NCBI RefSeq assembly: GCF_011742165.1
Contig: NZ_JAAQTO010000028.1
Span: forward strand, 1-64,000
DNA: 64,000 bases
Source: Billgrantia bachuensis
Lineage (GTDB): Bacteria; Pseudomonadota; Gammaproteobacteria; Pseudomonadales; Halomonadaceae
Reading direction: 5' to 3'
Every line of letters begins with the position of its first letter. Position 1 is the stretch's first letter. Position numbers and translations under genes: made by a program. A model generated the notes under the pieces. It was not told where the DNA came from. It saw only the letters and a list, made by a program, of their open reading frames with translations, and searched no databases. This document shows positions 47,217 through 56,458 of this stretch, piece by piece.

Positions 47217-48119
47217 ATGTCCGCTCCGACCCGACGCCAGGCCACGTCCATTGGCGCCACCACCATTCTCAACTGGGCGCTGCTCGCTACCCTGACCCAG
47301 CTCTCGGGGCCGGTACCGCCATTCCTGCTGACCGGCCTGGCCTTCGGCATCGCCTTTTTCTGCTTTCTCGCCTGGAACCTCGTACGGGGCGAGTCGTTTA
47401 TCGCGCCGCTACGCCAGGCTACTTCGGTCTGGGCGCTGGGGGTCGGTGGGCTGTTCGGCTATCACGCGCTCTACTTCGTCGCCCAGCAAAATGCGCCGCC
47501 GGCCAACGCCGGGCTGATCAGCTATCTGTGGCCGTTGTTCATCGTGCTGCTCGTCGGTCTGTTGCCGGGCGAGCGCCTGCTAGCCAGGCACGTGGTCGGC
47601 GGGCTGTTGGGCTTCGCCGGGGCGGCGCTGTTGATCGGCGGCGACCTGAGCGGTGGTGGCAGCGCACTGGGCTATGGAGCCGCTTTCGCCTGTGCCTTGG
47701 TGTGGAGCGGTTACTCCGTGCTGTCGCGGACCAAGAGGGCGGTACCTACGGCGACGGTGGGCGGTTTCTGTCTGGTAACGGCGTTGCTGGCCTTCGTCTG
47801 CCATGGGTTTTTCGAGGCGCCGCGCTGGCCCCAGGGCATGCAATGGCTGGGCGTGATCGGCCTGGGTCTGGGGCCGGTGGGCAGCGCTTTCTTCACCTGG
47901 GACATCGGCGTCAAGCACGGTGACCTGCATCTGCTTGGGCTGCTGGCCTACGCTACGCCGCTGCTCTCCACGGTAGTACTGATCGTGGCCGGCCATGCCG
48001 AGGCCACGCCGCTGCTGGCGCTGGCGGCCGGTGTGATCACGTTGGGCATGCTGGTCGGCAGCGGTGCGCTGGGCCGACGCCGGAAGCGGGAGACGCCGGC
48101 GCGCACCGATCCCGCCTGA
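47217..48119 (+). CDS. EamA-family (DMT) amino-acid/metabolite exporter
   Basis: 300 residues with ten predicted helices in two EamA halves (QQNAPPANAGLISYLWPLFI in the first, TWDIGVKHGDLHLLGLLAYA in the second). The topology resembles YddG-type aromatic amino-acid exporters. It is downstream of an AraC gene on the same strand. It converges on the patatin gene with 27 bp between the stops. Confidence 0.83.
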   Translation: MSAPTRRQATSIGATTILNWALLATLTQLSGPVPPFLLTGLAFGIAFFCFLAWNLVRGESFIAPLRQATSVWALGVGGLFGYHALYFVAQQNAPPANAGLISYLWPLFIVLLVGLLPGERLLARHVVGGLLGFAGAALLIGGDLSGGGSALGYGAAFACALVWSGYSVLSRTKRAVPTATVGGFCLVTALLAFVCHGFFEAPRWPQGMQWLGVIGLGLGPVGSAFFTWDIGVKHGDLHLLGLLAYATPLLSTVVLIVAGHAEATPLLALAAGVITLGMLVGSGALGRRRKRETPARTDPA

Positions 48120-48146
48120 GGTCGGGGTGGCCTGGCCGGTGTGCGG

Positions 48147-49217
48147 TCATGCATTGTCCGGTCGATCGGCAGAGCGAGAAACGGGGCGGAACGTGTCGCT
48201 GAACACGGCATCTAGATCGAAAGTGGAGTGGTGGCCCAAGGCGTCGAAGTTCTCCGCGAGCCAGAGATCGGCCCAACCTCGGCCCTGGCGATACAGCCGC
48301 GAGACGAAGTCCCACTGGGCGTTGAACTTGCTCGATGCTGAGAGCTCTTCCACCTCCTGTTCGGCGTGGATCAGGTGCAGGCGCATGGAGCGGTAACGCT
48401 CCACGTCGAGACCTTCGGCATCGATCAGCTGCTGCAGTAGCTGGATGCTGCGCAGTTCCTTGATCAGGCTGGTGTTGAAAGTGATCTCATTGATGCGATT
48501 GATGATATCCCGGGCGCTGTCGGGCAGCCGCTGACGTACCAGCGGGTTGACCTGCACCACCACCAGATCCTGGCAATCCATGTCGTCGACCAGCGGGAAA
48601 AGTGCCGGGTTACCGCTGTAGCCGCCGTCCCAGTACGCTTCGCCATCGATTTCCACTGCAGGGAACATGAACGGCAGGCAGGCCGACGCCATTACCGTAT
48701 CCACCGAAATCTCCGGTTGGCGAAACACCTTGGCGCGCCCGGTCCTGACATTGGTGGCGGTGACGTATATCTTGGCCCTGCGGCAGGCGTTGACGCGCTC
48801 GAAATCCACCAGCTTGCACACCAGATCCCGTAGCGGATTGATCTTCAGCGGATTGAGCTTGGCGGGGGCGATGAGCTGGGTGAGGCTCTCGAACATCAGG
48901 TAGCTGGGCGAATGATCGAGGCTGCCGCTACCGGTCAGCCACTCCCATGGCGTCGGTTGAATGGGCGAGAATCGAGCCGCTTTGCTGACGCCGCGCCAGA
49001 AGGCATGGAGCGCTTCGCGCGCCCCGTCGCGGCCGCCGCGGTGCAGCCCGTCGGCCAGTACCACAGCGTTCATCGCACCGGCGCTGGTACCGCTTACGCC
49101 GTCGATTTTCAGACGTTCCTCCTCCAGCAGCCTGTCCAGCACGCCCCAGGTCAGCGCGCCGTGGGAGCCGCCTCCCTGCAGGGCGAGATCGATGTGCTTG
49201 CGTTCTCCCTTGGGCAT
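48147..49217 (-). CDS. Patatin-like phospholipase
   Basis: Lipid acyl hydrolase with a Ser-Asp dyad, 356 residues from ATG 49217. It has the oxyanion glycine loop LQGGGSHG (13-20), nucleophile GTSAG (Ser 45), and the Asp in DGGYSGNPAL near 197. The start at 49217 is preferred over ATG 49238 because AGGAG sits 5 bp upstream. The C-terminal part (about 260-356) is helical and charged. Its membrane or lipid target is not known. Confidence 0.88.
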   Translation of the reverse strand: MPKGERKHIDLALQGGGSHGALTWGVLDRLLEEERLKIDGVSGTSAGAMNAVVLADGLHRGGRDGAREALHAFWRGVSKAARFSPIQPTPWEWLTGSGSLDHSPSYLMFESLTQLIAPAKLNPLKINPLRDLVCKLVDFERVNACRRAKIYVTATNVRTGRAKVFRQPEISVDTVMASACLPFMFPAVEIDGEAYWDGGYSGNPALFPLVDDMDCQDLVVVQVNPLVRQRLPDSARDIINRINEITFNTSLIKELRSIQLLQQLIDAEGLDVERYRSMRLHLIHAEQEVEELSASSKFNAQWDFVSRLYRQGRGWADLWLAENFDALGHHSTFDLDAVFSDTFRPVSRSADRPDNA

Positions 49218-49324
49218 GCCATCTCCTGTGTCATTCATGCTGCAATGCAGTGTAGTCCTCTTGTGGGCGTACCCGATACCGGTGCCTTCTTTATCTGCGT
49301 TACAGAATGCCTGCCACTTGCCGT

Positions 49325-49933
49325 TCAGGAGCCGCTCGGGGAATCGGTAGCTTGCAGCTTGATCAAGGTGGTCACCAGACGCTGGCAAAGCGCATCGAGC
49401 CGCTGCTGCTGGCTCTCGTCCACCAGTTCGCCGTTTTCGCCGAAGGCCTGGGCGGCGCGGGGAACGGCCAGCGGGTTGGGCAGCACGGTCACTCCGAGGT
49501 TGCCGAGCAACTGGCGGATCAGCGCCAGGCTGCGCATGCCGCCAAGCGCACCCGGCGAAGCGGAAACCACGGCTGCCAGCTTGTCGGCGAACAGCGTCAG
49601 GCCGCTGCGATCGCCGTCCGAGCGCGACAGCCAGTCGAGGGTGTTCTTCATCAATGGTGTAATGAAGCCGTTGTACTCCGGCGAGGCCAGCAGCAGGCCC
49701 TGATGCTCGGCAAGCAAGCCCTGCAGGCTTCGAGCGCTGGCCGGCAGGCCCTCCCGACCCTCCAGGTCGCCGTCATAGAGGGGGAGCGGGTAGTCGCGCA
49801 GGTCGACGAAGGTCGCCTGGCCACCGACCCGGTCGAGCCGCTCGGCGGCCAGGCGGGCGAGGCGCTTGTTGTGGGAATCCTCTCTGGCACTGCCGGCGAA
49901 TACCAGAATGCGCGGTGGCTTATGTAGCGTCAT
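49325..49933 (-). CDS. NAD(P)H-dependent FMN reductase
   Basis: 202 residues, flavodoxin-like. FMN-binding elements are FAGSAREDSHNKRLA (about 12-26) and LASPEYNGFITPLMKNTLDW (about 82-101). This family reduces quinones, chromate or free flavin. The ATG at 49933 is taken; a TTG two codons earlier is possible. It is last in a minus-strand series with two pirins, an ABM protein and an isochorismatase-like hydrolase. Confidence 0.87.
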   Translation of the reverse strand: MTLHKPPRILVFAGSAREDSHNKRLARLAAERLDRVGGQATFVDLRDYPLPLYDGDLEGREGLPASARSLQGLLAEHQGLLLASPEYNGFITPLMKNTLDWLSRSDGDRSGLTLFADKLAAVVSASPGALGGMRSLALIRQLLGNLGVTVLPNPLAVPRAAQAFGENGELVDESQQQRLDALCQRLVTTLIKLQATDSPSGS

Positions 49934-49980
49934 GGGCAATGGTTCCTCTCGTCAGTGGTCGCTGAAGTCGCTTAGTGCTG

Positions 49981-50922
49981 TCAGGCTCGCCAGGGCAGTG
50001 GTGGTGGCATCAGGCGTTCTCCCTGAAACTCGGGGATATCACCGAAGCGCTTACTGCCGACTTCCCAGTCACGCTGGGCCTCGATGATCTCGGCCTTGCT
50101 GTGGCCGACGAAGTTCCACCAGATCAGAATCTCTTCGCCGAGCGGTTCGCCACCCACCAGGATGGCGCGCCCTCCCTCCGGTAGTTCGAGATCGACTTGG
50201 CTGCGCCCGCGCCCTAGGTAGGCTAGTTCGTTGACGCTGAAGCGTTCGCCCTCGATGGCGAGCTCACTTTCCAGCGGTAGCAGGCCGTATTCGAAGTCCT
50301 CGCGCAGCGGCAAGGTCAGCGAGCGGGCCGTCGTCGCTCGCAGGTCCAGACCCACCAGCGGCGAGAAGGCCAGCGTCGGGGCGCGGTGGCCGGCGAATTC
50401 GCCGGTCAGCAGGGTGAGTTCGAAGTCTTCTTCGCGCCACTGCGGTAGCTGCGGATAGTGGTCGAAGCGCGGGTCGGTGCAACGCTGGGCCTCGGGCAAG
50501 GCGATCCACAGCTGGGCGGCATGCAGGTGCGTCTCGCCCGGTACCGACTCCTCGGTGTGGCTGATACCGCGGCCGGCCGTCATCAGATTGACCTGGCCGG
50601 GGCGAATCACCTGCTCGTTGCCCAGGCTGTCGCGATGGAGGACTTCCCCCTCGATCATCCAGGTGAAGGTCTGCAGGCCGATGTGCGGGTGAGGGCCGAC
50701 GCGAAGCCCGCTGGCGCCACCCTTGAACACGGCGGGGCCGGCATGATCCAGGAAGCACCAGGCGCCGATCAGGCGGCGCTGGCGCGAGGGCAATACCCGG
50801 TTGACGGGAATGCCGCCGACATCGGCCGTGCGCGGCGCGACATGCTGTACCTGGCGCTTGCCTTCGACCACCGGGCAATCGAGCGAGGAGGTGAGATCGG
50901 CGTCGTTGACGAGGTTGCTCAT
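49981..50922 (-). CDS. Pirin-family protein
   Basis: Bicupin protein of 313 residues. The N-terminal cupin has the metal-site motif HPHIGLQTFTWMIEGEVLHRD, and GISHTEE supplies the third His and Glu. Pirins of this kind can oxidise flavonoids or act in quinone stress. The ATG at 50922 has AGGA 8 bp upstream, better placed than for the ATG at 50928. Confidence 0.87.
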   Translation of the reverse strand: MSNLVNDADLTSSLDCPVVEGKRQVQHVAPRTADVGGIPVNRVLPSRQRRLIGAWCFLDHAGPAVFKGGASGLRVGPHPHIGLQTFTWMIEGEVLHRDSLGNEQVIRPGQVNLMTAGRGISHTEESVPGETHLHAAQLWIALPEAQRCTDPRFDHYPQLPQWREEDFELTLLTGEFAGHRAPTLAFSPLVGLDLRATTARSLTLPLREDFEYGLLPLESELAIEGERFSVNELAYLGRGRSQVDLELPEGGRAILVGGEPLGEEILIWWNFVGHSKAEIIEAQRDWEVGSKRFGDIPEFQGERLMPPPLPWRA

Positions 50923-51020
50923 TGTCATTTTCCTGAGAAGATCGAAGTAGGCAGGGCGGCCAAGCTTGTTTCAGCATAGGCTCTCGCAATTCGCATCGCC
51001 TGCCGGCAAGTGGCCATGCC

Positions 51021-51596
51021 TCAACGAAACAGCCAGGGTGCCACCAGTTTCACCACCCGGGGCATGATGACGTAGACCACCAGGCCCACAATGGTGGCGG
51101 CGACCAGGCCGTGACGAATGCCCCAGGTGTCCAGCGCCGGTAACAGGCCGAAGAGCGGCAGCCACAGCAGCGGCACGATCATGGTCAAGGGCCAGATCAC
51201 CGCCGTGGTCACCAGCCACTGCTTCCAGCGCGTCGGCTGCCTGCTGGCGGGGGTGGGCGGGGTGAACCAGTAGTCGATGCCGCTGACGATCTCCACCCGC
51301 TCGTCCTGCTGCAGGTCGGGCTGGATGGCTCCCATCAGCTCATGGCGCTCGTGGGACTCCCGCCAGCGCCGGGCGTCGGCGTCGCTGGCGAAGCGCACGG
51401 CGATCTCGTAGTCGTGATGGCCTTCGGGCGGACGCAGGATATGTACCCCCTGATGGCCGGGAAAGCGCCCGGCAGCCTCGATGATCTGGCGCAGCCAGGT
51501 CTCGTAGCGATCCATGGTCTCGGGCCTGACCCGATGATGGATGCGGATGGTGGCTCCCTCGCGATGGACTGAGGGGGCGGGTTCGGGGCGAGTCAT
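51021..51596 (-). CDS. Antibiotic-biosynthesis-monooxygenase (ABM) domain protein with C-terminal membrane segments
   Basis: 191 residues: an N-terminal ferredoxin-like ABM domain (about 15-95, with the RWRESHERHELM helix) and a C-terminal part with two hydrophobic segments (WLVTTAVIWPLTMIVPLLWL and GLVAATIVGLVVYVIMP). This domain-plus-membrane layout matches a small conserved proteobacterial family of unknown function. It lies 98 bp before the pirin gene and 63 bp after the isochorismatase-like gene. Confidence 0.75.
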   Translation of the reverse strand: MTRPEPAPSVHREGATIRIHHRVRPETMDRYETWLRQIIEAAGRFPGHQGVHILRPPEGHHDYEIAVRFASDADARRWRESHERHELMGAIQPDLQQDERVEIVSGIDYWFTPPTPASRQPTRWKQWLVTTAVIWPLTMIVPLLWLPLFGLLPALDTWGIRHGLVAATIVGLVVYVIMPRVVKLVAPWLFR

Positions 51597-51659
51597 GGAG
51601 CCTCCGTGGCGGTCGGGTGGCCAGTGGATAGAGCCCGGCAGCAGCCGGGCCCCGTTTCC

Positions 51660-52292
51660 TCAACGCTTGTGCGCCAGGCTCTGCTGCTCGTAGCTCTGGA
51701 TCAGGTTGGCGTAGGCGGGCAGGTGGCCGGCCAGCAGGCCGCCGAAGCCCTCGATGTCGTTGCGCCAGTCGCGGTGCAGCTCGCCGCCGACGGCGAACCA
51801 GGTCATCAGTTGGGCACCGGCCTGCGACATGCGATCCCAGGCGGCGTCCCGCGTGGTCTGGTTGAAGGTGCCGGAAGCGTCGGTGACCACGAATACCTCA
51901 TAGCCTTCTTCCAGGGCCGAGAGTACCGGGAAGGCCACGCACACCTCTGTTACCACGCCGGCGATCAGCAGCTGCTTCTTGCCGGTGGCCTTGACCGCTG
52001 CGACGAACTCTTCGTTGTCCCAGGCGTTGATTTGCCCGGGGCGGGCGAAGTAGGGCGCATCGGGGAAGGCTGCCTTGAGCTCGGGCACCATGGGCCCGTT
52101 GGGGCCGTCCTCGAAGCTGGTGGTGAGGATGGTCGGGATATCGAAAAACTTGGCAATGTCGGCCAGGGCCAGCACGTTGTTCTTGAAGTCGTCGGGGCTG
52201 AAGTCGCGCACCAGCGAGAGCAGGCCGGACTGATGGTCGACCATCAGCAGGGCGACATCGTCCTTGTTCAGGCGATTGTAGACATAGGACAT
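51660..52292 (-). CDS. Isochorismatase-family hydrolase (YcaC-like)
   Basis: 210 residues. The cysteine hydrolase site is Asp 19 (MVDHQSGLL) and Cys 118 in VVTEVCVAF; position 84 (YFARPGQ) is Arg where many family members have Lys. Overall it resembles YcaC of Enterobacteria and Pseudomonas. The ATG at 52292 follows AAGGAG; the longer open frame is shadow. It lies between a pirin and the ABM gene. Confidence 0.85.
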   Translation of the reverse strand: MSYVYNRLNKDDVALLMVDHQSGLLSLVRDFSPDDFKNNVLALADIAKFFDIPTILTTSFEDGPNGPMVPELKAAFPDAPYFARPGQINAWDNEEFVAAVKATGKKQLLIAGVVTEVCVAFPVLSALEEGYEVFVVTDASGTFNQTTRDAAWDRMSQAGAQLMTWFAVGGELHRDWRNDIEGFGGLLAGHLPAYANLIQSYEQQSLAHKR

Positions 52293-52365
52293 CTCGTTTC
52301 TCCTTGGCTTTCTCGAGTGAAGCGCCCGGCAGCGAGACCGGGCGCGGTTGGGCGCGGCGGATCCG

Positions 52366-53235
52366 CTAGCCCTCCAGGCGGCCGAACTTGCCGGCCTGGA
52401 AATCGGCAAAGGCTTGGTGAATGTCAGCCTCGCTGTTCATCACGAAGGGGCCGTATCCCACCACCGGCTCGTTGAGGGGGGTCCCCGCGAGCAGCAGCAG
52501 CTTGGCGTTGTTGTTGGCCTCCAGGCGTATCTCGTCGCCCTGGCGTTCGAAGCACACCAGGCCGGTGTCGCGTACCACGGCGTCGCCGTTGACCTGCACG
52601 GTCCCTTCGAGTACCACAAGCAGCGTGGTGTGGCCTTCGGGAACTTTCAGGGTGGTTTCGGCGCCCGGTTCAAGCCGCAGGTCCCAGACTTCGATCGGTG
52701 TGAAGGTGTGAGCCGGGCCTCGATGTCCGCGATACTCACCGGCAATCACCCGCAGCTCCCCGGCCCGTCGCGGAAGCGCGACCCGCGGAATATCGGCATC
52801 GAGCAGTGTCTGGTAGGCCGCGGGGGCGGACTTGTTCTCGGCCGGCAAGTTGACCCACAGCTGCACCATTTCCAGGGTGCCGCCTTGCGCGGTGAAAGCG
52901 GGCGAATGGAACTCTTCGTGCACGATGCCCGCCCCGGCGGTCATCCATTGGACGTCGCCTTCTCCGATGCGCCCGCCGCTGCCGGTGGAGTCGCGATGCT
53001 CCAGTTCGCCCTGGTAGACCAGGGTCACGGTCTCGAAGCCGCGGTGCGGGTGAGCACCGACGCCGCGCGGCCGGCTGGCCGGGGCGAAGTCATACGGGCC
53101 GGCATGGTCGAGCAGCAGGAAGGGGCTCAGGTGGTCGGCGCCCAGGCGGTCGTAGGCAAATAGCGAGCGTACGGGAAAGCCATCGCCCACCCAGTGGCTG
53201 CGGGGGGCACCATAGATGCCGAGAATCTTTTTCAT
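52366..53235 (-). CDS. Pirin-family protein (first gene of the stress cluster)
   Basis: 289 residues, a second bicupin, distinct in sequence from the pirin at 49981. It has the motif AHPHRGFETVTLVYQGELEH (about 61-80) and GIVHEEF. It resembles YhhW-type quercetin-degrading pirins. It is divergent from a LysR regulator, so it is likely the first gene controlled by that regulator. Confidence 0.87.
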   Translation of the reverse strand: MKKILGIYGAPRSHWVGDGFPVRSLFAYDRLGADHLSPFLLLDHAGPYDFAPASRPRGVGAHPHRGFETVTLVYQGELEHRDSTGSGGRIGEGDVQWMTAGAGIVHEEFHSPAFTAQGGTLEMVQLWVNLPAENKSAPAAYQTLLDADIPRVALPRRAGELRVIAGEYRGHRGPAHTFTPIEVWDLRLEPGAETTLKVPEGHTTLLVVLEGTVQVNGDAVVRDTGLVCFERQGDEIRLEANNNAKLLLLAGTPLNEPVVGYGPFVMNSEADIHQAFADFQAGKFGRLEG

Positions 53236-53328
53236 AGTGTGGCTCCAGCATGTTTGGCCTTTCGGTCATTACAAAAAGAGCCTAATGCGGCAACACTATT
53301 GCCGGTAGAGGGTGAAATTCGTACTCTT

Positions 53329-53346
53329 CGTTCTAGAAATAGAACG
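53329..53346. promoter_or_regulatory. LysR-type inverted repeat in the pirin/lysR divergent gap
   Basis: CGTTCTA-GAAA-TAGAACG, a perfect 7-bp inverted repeat with a 4-base centre, lies 9 bp before the lysR ATG. It fits an autoregulatory LysR site. The gap is 119 bp and includes AT-richer promoter-like sequence at 53265-53280. Confidence 0.6.
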
Positions 53347-53354
53347 ACAAAGGC

Positions 53355-54326
53355 ATGCCCATGCAGGACCTCAACGATCTCTACTACTTCGTCCAAGTGG
53401 TGGACCACGGTGGTTTCGCCCCGGCGGGACGTGCGCTCGGGCTGCCCAAGTCGAAGCTGAGCCGGCGCATCGCCCAGTTGGAGGAGCGGCTGGGTACCCG
53501 GCTGATTCACCGCTCGACGCGCCATCTCTCGGTCACCGAACTGGGCCAGGCCTACTACCGCCACTGCGCGGCGATGCTGGTGGAGGCGGAAGCCGCCGAG
53601 GAACTGATCCAGCGCAACCTGGCATTACCGCGCGGCACGGTGCGGCTGAGCTGCCCGCCGAGCCTGCTGCACTACCTGATCACCCCGCTGTTGGTGCGCT
53701 TCCTGGCGCAGTGCCCCGACGTTGAGGTGCAGGTGGAGGCCACCAGCCGCCGCGTGGACGTGATCAGGGAGGGCTTCGACATGGCCATCCGGGTGCGCTT
53801 TCCGCCGCTCGAGGACAGCGATCTCTCGATGAAGGTACTGTCGCGCAGCCCTCAGCGCCTGGTGGCCGCTCCCGCGTTTTTCGAGGCGTGGCCGATGCCA
53901 CGTGCGCCGGGCGATCTGGCCGGGCTGCCGAGTCTCGACTTCGATCAGGTGGGCAGGCAGCACGACTGGGCGCTCGACGGCCCCGAGGGTGCGACAGCTG
54001 AGATTCGTCATCACCCCCGTCTGGTGACCGACAACGCCGAGACGCTGCATCAGGCCGCGCTGGCAGGACTGGGTGTGGTCAAGCTGGCGCTGCTGGTGGC
54101 AGGGCAGGACCTGCAGGCGGGGCGTCTCGTCGACGTGCTACCCGGCTGGGAGCCGCGGGGAGGGATCCTGCACGCCGTCTTTCCGTCGCGTCGCGGCGTC
54201 CTTCCCGCGGTGCGGGCATTGCTCGACTTCCTGGCCGAGAACATCGACGAGATCGATTTCGCCAGCGAAACTGCCTGGGCAGTGGCGCAAGGCGAGAGCG
54301 AGACACGTGAAACGAGTCAGCCATGA
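53355..54326 (+). CDS. LysR-family transcriptional regulator of the pirin cluster
   Basis: 323 residues: HTH at the N-terminus (AGRALGLPKSKLSRRIAQLE, about 25-44) and a C-terminal effector domain. The start could be codon 1 or codon 3 (ATG 53361). It is divergent from the pirin gene with an inverted repeat between, and followed after 10 bp by a TfoX-domain gene. It probably regulates the pirin-isochorismatase-ABM-pirin-reductase run. Confidence 0.88.
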   Translation: MPMQDLNDLYYFVQVVDHGGFAPAGRALGLPKSKLSRRIAQLEERLGTRLIHRSTRHLSVTELGQAYYRHCAAMLVEAEAAEELIQRNLALPRGTVRLSCPPSLLHYLITPLLVRFLAQCPDVEVQVEATSRRVDVIREGFDMAIRVRFPPLEDSDLSMKVLSRSPQRLVAAPAFFEAWPMPRAPGDLAGLPSLDFDQVGRQHDWALDGPEGATAEIRHHPRLVTDNAETLHQAALAGLGVVKLALLVAGQDLQAGRLVDVLPGWEPRGGILHAVFPSRRGVLPAVRALLDFLAENIDEIDFASETAWAVAQGESETRETSQP

Positions 54327-54336
54327 GGCAAACTGC

Positions 54337-54669
54337 ATGAGCGACTACACGGACTACTTGCAGGATGTCTTCGCGCAGTTCGGGCCGGTGTCCGTGCGCC
54401 GCATGTTCGGCGGTCACGGCATTTATCATCAGGGCTTGATGTTCGCCCTGGTGGCCGACGACATGCTTTATCTGAAGACAGACGACGGCAACGTGGGCGA
54501 TTTCGAGCGCAAGGGGCTGGAGCCGTTCTTTTATCACAAGGCTGGCCGCGAGGTGAGAATGTCCTACTACCGCGCACCTGAGGCAATCTTCGAGGATCAG
54601 GAGCTGGCGGCGAAGTGGGCGGACGCTGCCTTCGCGGCGGCGTTACGAGCCAAGGCGGGCAAGCACTAG
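54337..54669 (+). CDS. TfoX N-terminal domain protein
   Basis: 110 residues matching only the N-terminal TfoX/Sxy domain (VRRMFGGHGIYHQGLMFALV, residues about 20-39). It lacks the C-terminal domain of competence regulators, so a role in DNA uptake is not implied. It directly follows the LysR gene. Confidence 0.83.
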   Translation: MSDYTDYLQDVFAQFGPVSVRRMFGGHGIYHQGLMFALVADDMLYLKTDDGNVGDFERKGLEPFFYHKAGREVRMSYYRAPEAIFEDQELAAKWADAAFAAALRAKAGKH

Positions 54670-54676
54670 GAACGTA

Positions 54677-54802
54677 TCAGCACAGCCGCGTGCCGAGCAG
54701 TAGCAGTGAGGCGTCGGCCGCCTGCCAGCCCCACCATGCCAGTGCCAGTGCTGCGCCGAGAGTGAGCAGCACGGCGAGTCTCACCGATTGAATTCGGCTC
54801 AT
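54677..54802 (-). CDS. Small membrane protein coupled to the MFS gene (hypothetical)
   Basis: 41 residues with one or two hydrophobic segments (AVLLTLGAALALAWWGWQAA). Its ATG overlaps the MFS stop as ATGA, which is the arrangement of a translated, coupled gene and supports its reality. No family is recognised. Longer upstream open frame in the same phase is shadow of the MFS gene. Confidence 0.55.
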   Translation of the reverse strand: MSRIQSVRLAVLLTLGAALALAWWGWQAADASLLLLGTRLC

Positions 54803-56007
54803 GCCTGAACCTCCCTGGGTGCTGGGCGTTTGACGGGCGCCTCGCTGATGAACCAGTGCAGCAGGGCGGCCGCTACTGAAAGCAGGATGGCGAGCTTCCA
54901 TACCACATCATAGTCGCCATGCAGGTCGTAGAGCATGCCGCCCAGCCACACGCCGGTGAACGAGCCGACCTGGTGGAACAGGAAGACAATGCCGCCGAGC
55001 ATGGAGAGGTGGCGTACGCCGAACACCGAGGCCACGATGCCGTTGGTCAGCGGCACCGTGGAGAGCCACAGCAGGCCGATGGCGATGCCGAACAAGTAGG
55101 CGCTGGCGGGGCTCAACGGCAGAAACACGAAGGCGGCGATCACCGCGCCGCGGGTCAAGTAGAGCCAGCTGAGCAGACGCGGCTTGGAGTAGATGCCCCC
55201 CAGCCAGCCGGCAGTGTAGGTGCCGAAGATGTTGAACAGCCCGACCAGCGCCAGCGTGGTACTGCCCACCTGCACGGCCAGGCCGTTATCGAACAGGTAG
55301 CCGGGCAGATGTACGCCGATGAACACCACCTGGAAGCCGCATACGAAGAAGCCCAGGCACAACAGCCAGAAGCCGCGGTGCCCGGCGGCTTCGTCCAGCG
55401 CCGCGCGCAACGAGAGATCCGTGGCTTGGCGAGCGGAGGGGCGGTCCTTCAGCATGGCACCGAGCGGCACCATCATGGCGGCCAGGGCGCCCATTGCCAG
55501 CAGCGCGGCCGACCAGCCGAGCCAGCCGAGCAAGCCCAGGGTGCCCGGCAGCATGGCGAACTGGCCGAACGAACCCGCCGCACTGACGATGCCCATGGCC
55601 ATACTGCGCTTCTCGGGTGCCACGGCACGGCCCACGGCGCCGAGGATCACCGAAAAGGTAGTACCCGAGAGCCCCAGGCCGATCAGCACCCCAGCCGAGA
55701 GCGACATGCCCAGCGCCGATTCGGAAAGGCCCATGAACAGCAGGCCCAATGCGTAGAGGACACCGCCGACCGCCACCACGCGGGCCGCGCCGAAACGGTC
55801 CGCCAGTGCCCCGGTGAACGGCTGGGCAAATCCCCAGATGAGGTTCTGCAATGCCAAGGCAAAGGCGAATACCTCACGCCCCCAGCCCAGCTCTCTGCTC
55901 ATCGGCTCGAGGAACAGACCGAAGCCGTGGCGCAGACCCATGGCCAGCGAGATGACCAGACTGCCGAGCAGGATCAGCAGTAGCGTATGGCGGCGAAGGG
56001 CGTCCAT
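54799..56007 (-). CDS. MFS transporter (monocarboxylate/OFA-like)
   Basis: 402 residues with 12 predicted helices. An N-terminal RHTLLLILLGSLVISLAMG helix and the loop GALADRFGAARVVAVGG (helix 2-3 MFS motif) are visible. Its resemblance is to MCT/OFA-type carboxylate transporters. It is divergent from a lipoprotein gene; a small coupled gene follows. Confidence 0.82.
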   Translation of the reverse strand: MDALRRHTLLLILLGSLVISLAMGLRHGFGLFLEPMSRELGWGREVFAFALALQNLIWGFAQPFTGALADRFGAARVVAVGGVLYALGLLFMGLSESALGMSLSAGVLIGLGLSGTTFSVILGAVGRAVAPEKRSMAMGIVSAAGSFGQFAMLPGTLGLLGWLGWSAALLAMGALAAMMVPLGAMLKDRPSARQATDLSLRAALDEAAGHRGFWLLCLGFFVCGFQVVFIGVHLPGYLFDNGLAVQVGSTTLALVGLFNIFGTYTAGWLGGIYSKPRLLSWLYLTRGAVIAAFVFLPLSPASAYLFGIAIGLLWLSTVPLTNGIVASVFGVRHLSMLGGIVFLFHQVGSFTGVWLGGMLYDLHGDYDVVWKLAILLSVAAALLHWFISEAPVKRPAPREVQA

Positions 56008-56169
56008 GGTAGTCGTCCAGTTTGCAGGCTAACGAGCATGCACTATCGCGCTTTCTCCATGGGCTGGCAATGTCACTGATTGGCGACACTTGTGTAGCCG
56101 GTGTGCCACATGTGTAAAGGCGCTGTACTCCGCTATCATGAACACTGTTCGTCAACTTGGAGATACGTC

Positions 56170-56349
56170 ATGTCACGGCGCCTGTTGTTTCCTTTCGTTC
56201 TGATGCTTGCCGCCATGTTGGTGGCGGGTTGTAGCTACCAGCCGGCACGTATCAAGTCCGAGCCGCTGATCGTCATCGATGATGGCCACGGTGGGCATCA
56301 TGGGGGTGGCTTCTGTCCTCCGGGGCAGGCGAAGAAAGGGCGCTGCTGA
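56170..56349 (+). CDS. Small His/Gly-rich lipoprotein 1
   Basis: 59 residues. The lipobox LVAGC gives a mature protein of about 40 residues starting CSYQPARIKSEPLIVIDD, then GHGGHHGGGFCPPGQAKKGRC. The final motif, with two further Cys, also ends the next gene, so the two are paralogues. It is divergent from the MFS gene (162-bp gap). Its function is unknown; the His and Cys could bind metal at the outer membrane. Confidence 0.75.
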   Translation: MSRRLLFPFVLMLAAMLVAGCSYQPARIKSEPLIVIDDGHGGHHGGGFCPPGQAKKGRC

Positions 56350-56458
56350 GTCAGCACTCTCCACAGGCGCGCTAGACTGACTAGAGTCGTAGCCATAACG
56401 ACTTCGAACGGGAACCGGAAGGGGCGTCTGGAGTTCTTGCACTTGCGAGGTACATGCC

